From contig CM046351.1 of the NCBI GenBank assembly GCA_025403435.1, positions 1,709,796 to 1,773,795 on the forward strand: 64,000 nucleotides of DNA. Direction: 5' to 3'. Made by a program: the position numbers and the translations under genes. The notes beneath the pieces were generated by a model that ran no database searches, was not told the origin of the DNA, and saw only the letters and a list, made by a program, of their open reading frames with translations. Every line of letters starts with the position of its first letter. The first letter of the stretch is position 1. This document shows, piece by piece, positions 22,906 to 34,109 of this stretch. This DNA comes from Artocarpus heterophyllus (taxonomy: Eukaryota; Streptophyta; Magnoliopsida; Rosales; Moraceae).

Positions 22906-25191
22906 ATGATAAAGAAACTCAAACCCCAAGTTCGACTGAGTTTTGACTCTTGCATCAAACCAAGTTTTCATCACCAAAACTTGCAAAACGTAACGGCCCA
23001 ACAATCTATCAACGAGTATATAGCCTCCTTGTGCGTGCAAAAACGACACAAAGAAGCTCTTGAAGCATTTGGGTTCGTCGAACATAGCTCGGATTTTAGA
23101 CTAAACCACAGAACTTACGCCCAGTTGTTTTCCTCTTGCTCGTCTCTGAGATCTCTTGAACATGGCAAGAAAGTCCACAACCACATCTTGCATTCTGGGT
23201 TTGATCCAAACGTTGTTCTTAACAACCATGTTTTGAACATGTACGGAAAATGTGGGTCCGTTAAAGATGCCTTGAAATTGTTCGACGAAATGCCGCAGCG
23301 CAATGTCATTTCTTGGACTTCAATGATATCTGGGTGCTCGCAAAATGGGCAAGATAAGGATGCTTTGGAATTGTATTTTCGGATGCGGCGTGCGGGGTAC
23401 GTCCCTGATCAGTTCACTTTCGGAAGCGTTTTAAAAGCTTGCTCCGGTGCGGGTGACTTATCTCTGGGAAGGCAGCTTCATGTTCACGTTGTTAAGTCAG
23501 AAAGTGGCGATCATCTTATTGCACAAAATGCTCTTATTGCAATGTACACGAGGTTTGGGCAAATAGATGATGCTTCTGATGTGTTTTCGCGTATTGAAAG
23601 AAAGGATTTAATATCTTGGGGATCGATTGTTGCGGGGTTTTCCCAACTTGGCTATGAGTTAGAAGCTTTGCATCATTTTAGGGATATGTTACGTCAGGGC
23701 GATCACAAGCCTAATGAGTTTGTATTTGGAAGCGCTTTCAGTGCTTGTAGCAGCCTTCTTCATCCAGAATACGGAAGGCAGATTCATGGGATGTGTACAA
23801 AATATGGTCTAGGGAGAGATATTTTTGCCGGTTGCTCACTCTGTGACATGTATGCGAAATGTGGATTCTTGGAGTGTGCGAGAATGGTTTTTAATCTCAT
23901 TGAGAGTGCGGATTTGGTGTCTTGGAACGCGATTATTTCAGGATTTGCTAGTATTGGAGATGCTAATGAAGCCGTTTCATTATTTAAGCAGATGAGACGT
24001 ACGGAGTTTAAACCTAATGATGTTACTGTTCTATCCTTACTTTCTGCTTGTGCAAGCCCGCTGACGATCTGTCAGGGTAGGCAGATCCACACATACATTA
24101 CTAAGCTGAGTTTCGATTCATATGTTCCTGTGTGCAACACGTTACTTACCATGTACGCAAAGTGCTCTGCTTTATGTGACGCTTTTAAAGTGTTTGAGGA
24201 TGTGAAAAGCAGTGCTGATTTGGTGTCTTGGAATGCCATTCTAACGGCAAGTGTGCAGCACAACCAGTCCGAAGATGTTTTCAGATTATGTAGGACGATG
24301 CTTGCTTCTCAAATTAGGCCTGATCACATCACTTTGAGTAATTTAATTGCATCTTGTGCAGTGATATCGTCTCTGGAGGTAGGAAGTCAAGTTCATTGCT
24401 TTTCAATGAAAAGTGGGCTTGTGCAGGATATTTCGGTCACCAATGGATTAATCGACATGTACACAAAATGTGCATCACTTGGAACAGCTAGAAAGCTCTT
24501 TAATTTAATGGAAAATCCCAATGTTGTCTCGTGGAGTAGTTTAATAGTAGGTTATGCTCAGTTGGGATATGGAAACGAAGCTCTTGAACTCTTTAGAATG
24601 ATGATAGGTTTTGGCACAAAGCCGAATGAAGTGACTATTGTAGGAGTCCTTACTGCTTGTAGTCATGTAGGGCTGGTAGAAGAAGGATGGAAAATCTATA
24701 GAACAATGGAAATGGAACATGGGATTTTACCCACTAGTGAACACTATGCTTGTATGGTGGACTTGCTTGCTCGTGCTGGGCTCTTGTATGAAGCGGAGGC
24801 TTTCATCAAGCAAATGCCATTTGAGCCAGATATTGTGGTATGGAAAACTCTCTTAGCAGCGTGTAGAACCTGCAGGAATATCGACGTAGGAAAATGGGCA
24901 GCGGAGAATATTTTGAAAATCGACCCATCCAATTCCGCTGCTCATGTTTTGCTTTGTAGCATACATGCTTCTTCTGGAAATTGGGAAGATTTTGCCAGAT
25001 TGAGGAGCGTGATGAAAGAAAGGGGAATTAGGAAGGTTCCAGGTCAGAGCTGGATTGAAATTATGGGTAGGACCCATGTATTCTTCGCCGAAGATACTTT
25101 GCATCCTGAGAGGGAAAGAGTATACGAAATGCTTAAAGAATTATGGTTGCAGATGTTGGATGAATATTGTGATGATCTACTCGAGCCATAG
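22906..25191 (+). CDS. PLS-class pentatricopeptide repeat protein, At3g53360-like
   Basis: Intronless 761-residue frame. PPR proteins bind single-stranded RNA in organelles and guide RNA editing or processing. The N-terminus (MIKKLKPQVRLSFDSC) is basic and Ser-rich with few acids, as in a mitochondrial targeting peptide. From about residue 60 to 640 run repeated PLS units, recognisable from recurring NxLxxMYxKCG and SWNAIISGF-type blocks and HGKKVHNHI/GRQIHxxI spacers. An E/E+-type region follows (about 650-745), including VPGQSWIEI near 710 and VFFAEDTLHPER. There is no DYW deaminase domain, so an editing role would need a partner. Length and motifs match Arabidopsis At3g53360 (mitochondrial) closely as I recall it. 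No internal stop or frame break. Confidence 0.93.
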   Translation: MIKKLKPQVRLSFDSCIKPSFHHQNLQNVTAQQSINEYIASLCVQKRHKEALEAFGFVEHSSDFRLNHRTYAQLFSSCSSLRSLEHGKKVHNHILHSGFDPNVVLNNHVLNMYGKCGSVKDALKLFDEMPQRNVISWTSMISGCSQNGQDKDALELYFRMRRAGYVPDQFTFGSVLKACSGAGDLSLGRQLHVHVVKSESGDHLIAQNALIAMYTRFGQIDDASDVFSRIERKDLISWGSIVAGFSQLGYELEALHHFRDMLRQGDHKPNEFVFGSAFSACSSLLHPEYGRQIHGMCTKYGLGRDIFAGCSLCDMYAKCGFLECARMVFNLIESADLVSWNAIISGFASIGDANEAVSLFKQMRRTEFKPNDVTVLSLLSACASPLTICQGRQIHTYITKLSFDSYVPVCNTLLTMYAKCSALCDAFKVFEDVKSSADLVSWNAILTASVQHNQSEDVFRLCRTMLASQIRPDHITLSNLIASCAVISSLEVGSQVHCFSMKSGLVQDISVTNGLIDMYTKCASLGTARKLFNLMENPNVVSWSSLIVGYAQLGYGNEALELFRMMIGFGTKPNEVTIVGVLTACSHVGLVEEGWKIYRTMEMEHGILPTSEHYACMVDLLARAGLLYEAEAFIKQMPFEPDIVVWKTLLAACRTCRNIDVGKWAAENILKIDPSNSAAHVLLCSIHASSGNWEDFARLRSVMKERGIRKVPGQSWIEIMGRTHVFFAEDTLHPERERVYEMLKELWLQMLDEYCDDLLEP

Positions 25192-25938
25192 GCTTCTAAA
25201 TAACCAAAGAAGTTTTGTTGACGTGCAGATCTGGACACTGAATGAGAATAATTAATTTAGGAACTTGTCTGTATTAAAAAAATAAATAAAATAAAAATAA
25301 AAAACATTGGCACTCGGGGAAAGTGACTCCCTTTGCTGTTCATGACTGCGTATTGGCTGCTGCATGACCATTTGGGTTTTCTTCCTAGGCTTAGTTTGAG
25401 ATTATTGTGGTTTTAAAAACTCTAACTAGGTGATAGCTAAAATCTAGCTTTTCAAAATAACTTAAGAACTGTATATGCAATCCCAAAGTGAGACCTTAAT
25501 ATGGGATTCATTCATCAGTGTATATGAATAGCATACCTGTTCATGTTGTATTTTTGTACATGCAAATTGCAAATCTATAGTCAAATTTTCTGTTGCAACT
25601 TTCCAGCAATTTTTTATTAATAATTTTCAAATGTAAAGCAGATGTTCATTCCAGTTTGGATATCTAAAATACAAAGTTGAGTACAAGAATGCAGCCTAGG
25701 AGTGAAATGTTAAAAAACAAACTTGTCAGAGACTATTGTCTATTGGATATTTTAGTAATTGATGGACAACATAATGTTATTCTCAATATCCCCGCTCCAA
25801 CCATACTCATCAGAAACAAAAAGGTTGCATTTGAGGTGTGCAAAATTTGAAGCCCATGAACAGGAAAAAAAGAAGAAGAAAGAAATAAAATGTCATCTGG
25901 AACTAATAATTAAGAAACTCCATAGAAGATTGATTATT
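25192..25938. other. Convergent spacer between the PPR gene and the RH57 pseudogene
   Basis: 3' flanks of two converging genes. An A-rich stretch lies at 25275-25305. No gene or clear repeat seen; short frames here are not supported. Confidence 0.5.
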
Positions 25939-27786
25939 TCAGACGAATGCCTTTTTCTTCCTTTCTTTTGGAGTGGTTGAGATTGATTCTCTTTGTGGCC
26001 GGTGCTTCTTCCACTTCTTTTTGTGCAGCCCCAAAGCCCAAGGTGGAAACTCAGAGCCTGAGCTTTTAATCTCATTTGCTATGTTCCCCAAAAACGAACA
26101 TCGTCCCCCGTGTACAAAGTAATAGCTTCTCCACTTCTCCCCGCTCTACCACAACGACCTTCATTGAAGATCAACAAACTCGGATTCAGCAACCATACAG
26201 TAAGGTTCATTTCATACAAAACCAACACAATAAGTTTACACTTGCTGGTAGGAGTCTAGGAGAGTGAGATTGCATACACACCAATCCTATGAATGTATGC
26301 CGCGGTAGAATCTGGAAAATCAAATTAATCACAGAGTTGACACCTTTGAAATCCATACCCCGGGCAATAACATCAGTTGCAATCAAGACCCATGTCCTTC
26401 CAGCTCTGAAGTTATCAACGGCATCGTCTCACTGTATTCCATTTGATAAATTAGCACACCATAGATTGATGTTGTTAGAGTAGATATGAATTGTAAATTC
26501 AATAACTAGAATAGCAGCGCAAAATACATCCAATGACTGAGTTAACAATTTTGTTCTAATTTCTGTTGAATCCTTGCTAAATCAAAGGATATGCAATTAA
26601 GCAACACGCAAGCTAGAAAAGGTTTATACATCTATACACACACACACACACACACACGTTTGTCTTTGTATATACATATGAAAAGGGCCTATTTTAACTA
26701 AAATATAAGAAACTAAATTAACACATGGAAAGGAGAAGAAGAAACTCACTTGAGCCTGCGATAAATCAGAATGGATAACGTCAACTCTAATGTTGTCAAC
26801 TACCAGTTCTGCGTAGAGTTCCTTAGCTCGCTCCTTGCTTTGGACGAATATCAACACTGGCGGATTCAGACTCTATTAACAAGTACAAGGTAAAATTAAA
26901 AAAACGAGTTGGTTTGAGATATTAAAGATGATTCAATTTGAGATACTATAAGAAGTGACAAAATAACAGATATGCATATGATATTGCATGATAAATAGGC
27001 ATGTTTTCTGTTGATTCGCTCCTCTCTCTTTCTTTCTTTCTTTCTTTCATTCCCCCCTAATGGGCATTTATACAGAGCATGAACGGGTTATGTGCTCACC
27101 CTCAGCTCAACCTTGAGTTCTATAAAGAATAATTACAACTCACAAAGAAATAAAAATCAAAAACCTCCTTTAAGTTTTACCAAAAAGAATTTTGTATATC
27201 CATAATATACTCGTAGACCAAAGTTTAAAATGTAAGAAAAACATCTTTTTCCTTTTAGATGAGCATTGCAAGTCTAAGAGAGAGAATCATTCAGTCAAAT
27301 GCAAACTAGCATCATACCTCTGCAAAACTTTGACGAAGTGCTAAAAGTTTTCCATCTTCGCTTCCCACAAAAACCAATTTCTGTTTTACATCTTCAGAAG
27401 CTGTATTCCTGTTTGAAACAAAAATGATATGTTTAGCGTATTCATTCATCAATATGTAATGCATGCCACACTCCGGTTTTGCAATAAAGTAACATTAAGC
27501 TTACTTCCTGCCAATAATAACTCGAACAGCATCACGCATTATTGTCCGCACAAGTTCTTCAACAAAATCAGCTAAAGTGGTACTAAATAATGGCCGTACT
27601 ATTGAAGGATTTGAGCATGCTTTGACAACAGAATCAATCTGTTTTAACAACCCAAGCTCAAAAAGCTTATCGGATTCATCCAAGACAAGATGCTCAACCC
27701 TGCATAACACCAGAAACTTGTTAGAAAGAAAAACAAACCAACTCCTTTAAATGTACCTATTTCCCTTTTAGTATATTTGGTCAATC

Positions 27787-27846
27787 AAAATTGAGATTCT
27801 GCAACTTCTATGAATTCAAATTGAGATTCTGCAACTTCTATGAATT
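27787..27846. repeat. 30 bp direct tandem duplication in an RH57 intron
   Basis: caaaattgagattctgcaac and the following 10 bases are repeated once immediately after, with at most one difference. Intronic. Confidence 0.85.
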
Positions 27847-28435
27847 CTAATTATGAAACAGAATATGCCCATTGTGAATACAAGTGAGATTTGGGTGGTC
27901 TTGATACAGACGCTAATTATGTCTTTTCTGTTATTTGAATGCAGAACAGAAGTAAAATGCAGCAAACCAACGCAAAGTTTTCATTGGTGTAACAATAGTC
28001 ATCAGTAAGTTCAAAAGACCAATAATTTAGCATCACTTACTTGCCTAAATCAATATTTTTCTTCCGGATAGCCAACTTTAACCGAAGTGGTGTAGATATA
28101 AGTATATCACAAGTGAACTTTGATAAATCGGTACTTTTAACAATCTGTTTAGACATTAGATTTATATGAAATTTACATCCCTCGCCAAATTTTTTGCACT
28201 CTCTGGTTGTTTGAGTAGCCAATTCACGAGTAGGGCAAAGAATAACAGCTCTGATGCCGTCTTTAGATGCACGCTGATCACATTAGAAGAGTACACCAGC
28301 ATAACACAAGAATGAAAATTTACTAAAAACACAGTTAAAAAGCATGAACAATTCCTTTAGTTTCATTAAGATGGGGCAAACAAAAGCCAACGTCTTGCCA
28401 GATCCAGTTGGAGCATAAGCAAAGCACTCCCGTCC

Positions 28436-28515
28436 CTAAGAGGAAAAAAAATACCTGAGCAAAGGACTGTAAATAGCGATAACACTGATTCTAATTCATA
28501 CAAAAGTTTGCAATG
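28436..28515. other. Left part of interrupted RH57 intron and target duplication
   Basis: This intron runs 28436-34228. Removing the element and one copy of the 5 bp duplication leaves about 194 bp, a normal plant intron. Target duplication CAATG is at 28511-28515 and 34110-34114. Confidence 0.9.
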
Positions 28516-29008
28516 TGATGGGATTCCTAGACCTCCAATTCGAGTCACTTATGTGAGAAGAAGGCAAAACAAAAATTCAGGGAAGGAAGCTGGAATACAA
28601 GGGCTGTCAAGAGAGGAAAATAAGCAATGTGCTGAGGTGGAAGCAACGGCCTTTGGGGTAGCAAGCAATCACGTTTAAAAAATTGATCTCCGGATATTGT
28701 GGGATTTAGGAAACCATGTGGAGAGGATCGGGTAGTCAGTTAGCTTGGGAAAGGGGAAATGCTGTTAGTAAGTGGGGAATAAATGAGGGAAGAAAGAGGA
28801 GGAGGAAATTCATTCGGATTAGTCATTACAAGAAACTTAGATTGTGGAGTGCAGAAGGTCACTCGAATACCTTCTTATTTCTGCTATTGTACTGGTCCAT
28901 GAACCAAATTCCAGAAAAAGAATAAGAAATACTGCTATTAAGAGTGTTAAATTTGCATCTTAATCTTCTTAATTGCTTACCTGCATCAGGAAGCTAGTGA
29001 TTCCATCA
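28516..29008 (+). repeat. 5' LTR of the Reina-like element
   Basis: 493 bp, TG...CA, imperfect terminal inverted repeat TGATGG/CCATCA. Its first 160 or so bases are the same as the 3' coding end of the polyprotein. A 69-codon frame inside it is not a gene. Confidence 0.97.
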
Positions 29009-29011
29009 TCT

Positions 29012-29023
29012 TGGTATCAGAGC
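29012..29023 (+). other. Primer-binding site (initiator Met tRNA)
   Basis: TGGTATCAGAGC, 3 bases after the 5' LTR. Same primer as the Tekay-like element. The polyprotein ATG is only 13 bases further on. Confidence 0.95.
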
Positions 29024-29036
29024 GACACGATCTCCC

Positions 29037-32000
29037 ATGGCGACACGAAAGACAGAGGAGAGGAAGATGGAAGAACGCCTTGATCGAGTGGAGGCGGCAA
29101 AAGGTGAGCTACAGCGAGAACTTAGTACTGTAAGCTACGAGTTGGAGGCAATGAAGGAAGAGATGAAGAAACTCACGGGGTTGCAGTCAGGCTTTGACCG
29201 CGTCCTTGCCGGTCTGGAAGAATTGAAGCTGTTGCAGGGGAATACCTCTGGACGAGGCCCGACGTCGGAGAAGGTGGATGTGGCTACTACTCAATCAGCC
29301 ATGTCACCAGGGGATGATGAGAAGGTTGGTGGACAGAAGGGAGAAGGAGACGAGTTAGAAGGAATTCGCCGCGAGTTGGGTCGTGAAAGAGAGATTGGAG
29401 CTCGATCGGAGTGTCGAACTCGGCGCATTGAGATGCCAGTCTTCGATGGGCAAAATCCAGACGGCTGGGTGTTTAGAGTGGAACGATACTTCATGTTAAA
29501 CCGGTTGAGTGAGCAAGAGAAGCTAGAAGTGGCTGTTGTGAGTCTAGACGGAGAAGCTCTAGCGTGGTTCCAATGGGAAGACGGCCGGCGAGCCATACGC
29601 AACTGGACGGAGCTCAAGACCCTGATATTAGAGCGATTCCGGCCGACTCAAGAAGGGAATCAATATGAGAAGTTTCTGGCACTCCGACAGGAAACCACCG
29701 TGCGTGAATTCCGACGACAGTTCGAGATCCACGCTGCACCGCTGAGAGAGGTTTCGGAGCAGGTGTTAGAAAGTACTTTCGTCAATGGCTTAAAGGCAGA
29801 GATAAGAGCTGAACTCAGGATGTTAAAACCACAAGGCTTGGGCCGGATCATGGAAATGGCCCAGCGAATAGAAGACAAAAATCTGCAACTCAAGCCTAGC
29901 AGATTACCCAGCTTCTCCAGCCAAGTGACCAAGCCCAGCACCACTATAACAAATCAAAATCAGAAGAATTTAGTGGTAGTAAGCAATCGCCCCTTGCCCA
30001 CATCAGAGAAATCACGATTTTCTCCAGCAGCGCCATACCGACGACTGACAGACGCAGAAATCCAGCTGAAGAGGGAGAAAGGCCTGTGCTACAGATGCGA
30101 CGGGAAGTATTCGTACGGACATCGCTGTCCCAATAAGGAACTGCAAGTTCTTGTTATAAAAGAAGAGGAGGCAGTAGAAGAAATCGTTGAGGAGGAAGAA
30201 GCGGAAAGACCAATTGAGGAAATGGCAGATGTTTCATTGAACTCAGTAGTGGGATTAACTACACCACGGACGATGAAGCTTAAAGGAGTGATTGGGCAGC
30301 AAGAGGTAATAGTTCTCATTGACAGTGGTGCAACCCACAATTTCATTTCTGCTGATTTGGTTAAACAGTTAAATCTACCCATGGATAAGACTGGGGGGTA
30401 TGGGGTTGTCATGGGAACTGGGATCTCCGTCAAGGGGGAAGGCATTTGTCGAGGGGTGAGTCTCTCACTTCAAAACTTAGAAGTGATTGAGGATTTCCTA
30501 CCCTTGGAACTAGGAAGTTCGGATGTCATTCTAGGGATGCAATGGTTAGAAACTCTAGGATCAATGCAAGTCAATTGGGGAACGTTGACAATGAAATTCA
30601 AAGTGGGGGAGTCTCAAGTGTCTTTACAAGGAGACCGGGGATTATGTCGGACTTCGGTTTCGCTTAAGTCGATAATGAGGGCAGTTCGTCACGAAGGACA
30701 GGGAGTGTTAGTAGAATTTGGGCGGCTCTCAGTGTTGCCCGGAATGGAGGAAGGAACCATTAAGGAGGTTCCCGACTACCTCGAGGGAGTGATGGAAAAA
30801 TGGGCAGGGGTCTTCCAGCCGCCGGTAGGATTACCTCCACTTCGTGGAAAAGAGCACGCCATCATACTCAAAGAGGGAGCTTCACCGGTTAATGTTCGAC
30901 CTTACCGGTACCCACAGATCCAAAAGGCAGAAATTGAGAAGTTAGTTGGAGAAATGTTGGCTGCTGGAATCATACAACCCAGCACGAGCCCTTTTTCAAG
31001 CCCAGTTCTTTTGGTCAAGAAAAAAGATGGTAGTTGGAGGTTTTGTGTGGACTATCGAGCACTCAATAGAGAAACCGTACCAGACCGATTTCCTATACCA
31101 GTAATTGATGAACTATTGGATGAGTTACATGGAGCGGCTATATTTTCCAAAATAGACCTTAAGTCTGGTTACCATCAAATCCGAGTTCGCTCTGAAGATA
31201 TTCCTAAGACTGCGTTTCGTACACATGATGGGCATTATGAGTTCTTGGTCATGCCGTTCGGCCTAACCAACGCTCCGGCGACTTTCCAATCACTCATGAA
31301 TGAGGTTTTTCGTCCTTACCTAAGAAAGTTTGTGTTGGTTTTCTTTGATGATATTCTTGTTTATAGTCGCACTCGGGAGGAGCATCTCGAGCACTTGGAG
31401 GCAGTTTTGAGTGAATTAAGGAGTAAAGAACTATACGCTAATGCCAAGAAATGCAGTTTCGGGCAGACAAGAATTGAGTATTTGGGACATGTAATAACCA
31501 GCCAAGGGGTAGCAGTGGATCGTTCAAAGGTTGAAGCCATGATGAATTGGCCAGTTCCCACTAATTTAAAGGAGCTACGGGGATTCCTTGGCCTTACCGG
31601 CTATTACCGTAAGTTTGTAGCCAATTATGGGATTATCGCAATGCCACTGACTAATTTGCTCAAGAAGGATAATTTCAACTGGGGAAAGGAGGCCGAGCAT
31701 GCGTTTCAATGCCTTAAACAACAAATGATAGAGCTTCCGGTACTGGCACTTCCAGATTTTACTAAGCAGTTTGTAGTAGAGACTGCTGCTTCAGGAATAG
31801 GAGTTGGAGCTGTGCTGATGCAAGAACAGCGTCCTATAGCCTATTTCAGTCAAGCTCTTTCTTCTCGCAACCGCCTCAAATCCGTTTATGAAAGAGAATT
31901 GATGGTGATTGTGTTGGCTGTGCAAAAGTGGCGACCATATCTCTTGGGACGGCGATTCCTTATATGCACTGATCAAAAAAGTCTCAACTATCTTCTGGAG

Positions 32001-33779
32001 CAGCGGGTAATCAGTGAGGATCACCAAAAATGGATATCCAAGCTCCTTGGGTACGATTTCGAAATTCATTACAAACCGGGTTTGGAAAATAAGGCAGCAG
32101 ATGCCTTGTCTAGACATCCGGCAGCAGTTTTATTTGGGGTTCTAACAGCTCCAATGGTTCTTAATACAGAGGAATTGGGACAGCAAGTGGAACTAGATGA
32201 GCGATTAGTTCGGATTAAAAAGGAAATACAACAAAACCAACAAGCACACCCCGGTTTCACCTTGGATCAAGGGCGATTGTTATATGAAGGCCGCCTAGTT
32301 ATTCCAAGAGACTCTCCCATGGTGAAGGAATTACTACGAGTATACCACAATAGCGTCATTGGAGGTCATTCCGGAGTACTCAAGACCTACCGACGACTTG
32401 CAGATGAGTGGTTTTGGTTTGGCATGAAATCAGACGTGATGAGCCATGTGGCAGCATGCGAGATATGTCAGAAAAATAAATACATGGCCTTGGCGCCTGG
32501 AGGATTGTTGCAACCTCTGCCTTTACCGGAGCGTGTGTGGGAAGATGTGACAATGGATTTTATAGAAGGACTACCTAAGTCAGGAGGATTCAACGCTATC
32601 TTGGTTGTGGTAGATCGTCTCAGCAAATATGCACACTTTATTCCCCTTCGACATCCATTCACTGCTGTAAATGTGGCTGCAGTCTTTATACAGGAAGTGG
32701 TACGCTTGCATGGAGTACCGCGAACCATAGTTTCAGACAGGGACAAAGTGTTTTTGAGCACATTCTGGACAGAGTTGTTCAAACAGTTGGGCACTACACT
32801 CTCTCGCAGCACGGCTTATCACCCTCAAACTGACGGACAGACAGAAGTGGTAAATAGGTGCCTAGAGACTTACCTGCGCTGTTACGCCTCTGACACTCCA
32901 AATAAGTGGGCTAAATGGCTGCCTTGGGCTGAGTTCTGGTATAATACTTCTTTTCACACGGCTGCCCGAACCAGTCCATTTCAAATTTTGTATGGAAGAG
33001 AGCCCCCTCCGTTGATTCGCTATGATATCGGGGCTTCGCCAGTGGCTTCAGTTGATCAAGAAATGATACAAAGAGATGCAATGTTGGATAACTTAAAGCA
33101 ACAGCTACTTAGAGCACAGCAGAAAATGAAGGCAGCGGCGGATGGAAAAAGACGAGATGTGGAGTTTTCTGTGGGAGATTTAGTGTATCTTAAATTGCGA
33201 CCCTATCGTCAGCGTTCTATAGCGCAACGTCGCAATGAGAAGTTGGCTCCTCGATATTATGGACCTTATGAAGTAATCGCACATGTGGGAGCCGTAGCCT
33301 ACCGTTTACAACTTCCCCCTACTGCCAATATACATCCCGTATTTCATGTTTCACAGTTACGAGCTGCAGTGGGATCTTCAAAAGCAGTAGGAGACATACC
33401 GAATCAACTTACTTCAGAATTGGAGATGTTGTCCCGACCAGTGGCTGTGCGAGGAGTAAGGCAATCCAACCGGGGAGCCAAGACAGAGATGGAGGTGCTC
33501 ATACATTGGGAAAATTTACCGGATCATGACGATACTTGGGAATCATTTGATGTAATTGCTGCTCATTTTCCCGATTTTCATCTTGAGGACAAGGTGCGTC
33601 TTTGGGCGGGGGGTACTGATGGGATTCCTAGACCTCCAATTCGAGTCACTTATGTGAGAAGAAGGCAAAACAAAAATTCAGGGAAGGAAGCTGGAATACA
33701 AGGGCTGTCAAGAGAGGAAAATAAGCAATGTGCTGAGGTGGAAGCAACGGCCTTTGGGGTAGCAAGCAATCACGTTTAA
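29037..33779 (+). CDS. gag-pol: Gag-Pol polyprotein of the Reina-like retrotransposon
   Basis: Single 1580-residue frame without stop or shift. N-terminal coiled coil (about 8-66); capsid domain about 165-270; zinc knuckle with Cys351, Cys354, His362 and Cys364; protease with Asp-Ser-Gly-Ala at 429-432; reverse transcriptase about 640-800 with FFDD (catalytic pair 771-772); RNase H about 905-1020; integrase zinc finger (His1104, His1111, Cys1141, Cys1144) and core triad Asp1174, Asp1234, Glu1270 with 35 residues between the last two; chromodomain-like region about 1455-1522 ([15 protein letters not shown]). Residue 917, expected to be the first RNase H Asp, is Ala (ETAASG). Residues from about 1527 to 1580 are encoded inside the 3' LTR. 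The ATG at 29037 is the first after the primer site. Confidence 0.97.
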   Translation: MATRKTEERKMEERLDRVEAAKGELQRELSTVSYELEAMKEEMKKLTGLQSGFDRVLAGLEELKLLQGNTSGRGPTSEKVDVATTQSAMSPGDDEKVGGQKGEGDELEGIRRELGREREIGARSECRTRRIEMPVFDGQNPDGWVFRVERYFMLNRLSEQEKLEVAVVSLDGEALAWFQWEDGRRAIRNWTELKTLILERFRPTQEGNQYEKFLALRQETTVREFRRQFEIHAAPLREVSEQVLESTFVNGLKAEIRAELRMLKPQGLGRIMEMAQRIEDKNLQLKPSRLPSFSSQVTKPSTTITNQNQKNLVVVSNRPLPTSEKSRFSPAAPYRRLTDAEIQLKREKGLCYRCDGKYSYGHRCPNKELQVLVIKEEEAVEEIVEEEEAERPIEEMADVSLNSVVGLTTPRTMKLKGVIGQQEVIVLIDSGATHNFISADLVKQLNLPMDKTGGYGVVMGTGISVKGEGICRGVSLSLQNLEVIEDFLPLELGSSDVILGMQWLETLGSMQVNWGTLTMKFKVGESQVSLQGDRGLCRTSVSLKSIMRAVRHEGQGVLVEFGRLSVLPGMEEGTIKEVPDYLEGVMEKWAGVFQPPVGLPPLRGKEHAIILKEGASPVNVRPYRYPQIQKAEIEKLVGEMLAAGIIQPSTSPFSSPVLLVKKKDGSWRFCVDYRALNRETVPDRFPIPVIDELLDELHGAAIFSKIDLKSGYHQIRVRSEDIPKTAFRTHDGHYEFLVMPFGLTNAPATFQSLMNEVFRPYLRKFVLVFFDDILVYSRTREEHLEHLEAVLSELRSKELYANAKKCSFGQTRIEYLGHVITSQGVAVDRSKVEAMMNWPVPTNLKELRGFLGLTGYYRKFVANYGIIAMPLTNLLKKDNFNWGKEAEHAFQCLKQQMIELPVLALPDFTKQFVVETAASGIGVGAVLMQEQRPIAYFSQALSSRNRLKSVYERELMVIVLAVQKWRPYLLGRRFLICTDQKSLNYLLEQRVISEDHQKWISKLLGYDFEIHYKPGLENKAADALSRHPAAVLFGVLTAPMVLNTEELGQQVELDERLVRIKKEIQQNQQAHPGFTLDQGRLLYEGRLVIPRDSPMVKELLRVYHNSVIGGHSGVLKTYRRLADEWFWFGMKSDVMSHVAACEICQKNKYMALAPGGLLQPLPLPERVWEDVTMDFIEGLPKSGGFNAILVVVDRLSKYAHFIPLRHPFTAVNVAAVFIQEVVRLHGVPRTIVSDRDKVFLSTFWTELFKQLGTTLSRSTAYHPQTDGQTEVVNRCLETYLRCYASDTPNKWAKWLPWAEFWYNTSFHTAARTSPFQILYGREPPPLIRYDIGASPVASVDQEMIQRDAMLDNLKQQLLRAQQKMKAAADGKRRDVEFSVGDLVYLKLRPYRQRSIAQRRNEKLAPRYYGPYEVIAHVGAVAYRLQLPPTANIHPVFHVSQLRAAVGSSKAVGDIPNQLTSELEMLSRPVAVRGVRQSNRGAKTEMEVLIHWENLPDHDDTWESFDVIAAHFPDFHLEDKVRLWAGGTDGIPRPPIRVTYVRRRQNKNSGKEAGIQGLSREENKQCAEVEATAFGVASNHV
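33604..33616 (+). other. Polypurine tract of the Reina-like element
   Basis: GGGCGGGGGGTAC directly before the 3' LTR. It lies inside the polyprotein coding frame. Confidence 0.7.
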
Positions 33780-34109
33780 AAAATTGATCTCCGGATATTG
33801 TGGGATTTAGGAAACCATGTGGAGAGGATCGGGTAGTCAGTTAGCTTGGGAAAGGGGAAATGCTGTTAGTAAGTGGGGAATAAATGAGGGAAGAAAGAGG
33901 AGGAGGAAATTCATTCGGATTAGTCATTACAAGAAACTTAGATTGTGGAGTGCAGAAGGTCACTCGAATACCTTCTTATTTCTGCTATTGTACTGGTCCA
34001 TGAACCAAATTCCAGAAAAAGAATAAGAAATACTGCTATTAAGAGTGTTAAATTTGCATCTTAATCTTCTTAATTGCTTACCTGCATCAGGAAGCTAGTG
34101 ATTCCATCA
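33617..34109 (+). repeat. 3' LTR of the Reina-like element
   Basis: 493 bp; I found no difference from 28516-29008. It encodes the last 54 residues of the polyprotein before the TAA at 33777-33779. Followed by the target duplication CAATG. Confidence 0.97.

Larger units (their letters stand above)
28516..34109 (+). mobile_element. Young, complete Reina-like Ty3/gypsy chromovirus
   Basis: Complete 5594 bp element: 493 bp LTRs (28516-29008 and 33617-34109) that look identical base for base, TGATGG...CCATCA ends, 5 bp target duplication CAATG on both sides, primer site, purine tract and one unbroken gag-pol frame with a chromodomain. Short LTRs and the fused frame point to the Reina/Galadriel side of plant chromoviruses. 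Inserted antisense to the RH57 pseudogene, in an intron. Identical LTRs mean a very recent insertion. One probable defect: the first RNase H catalytic Asp is Ala. Confidence 0.97.

Noticed and set aside
28716..28925. 69-codon frame, repeated at 33817-34026
   Set aside because: Inside both LTRs of the Reina-like element; no evidence of expression or a motif.
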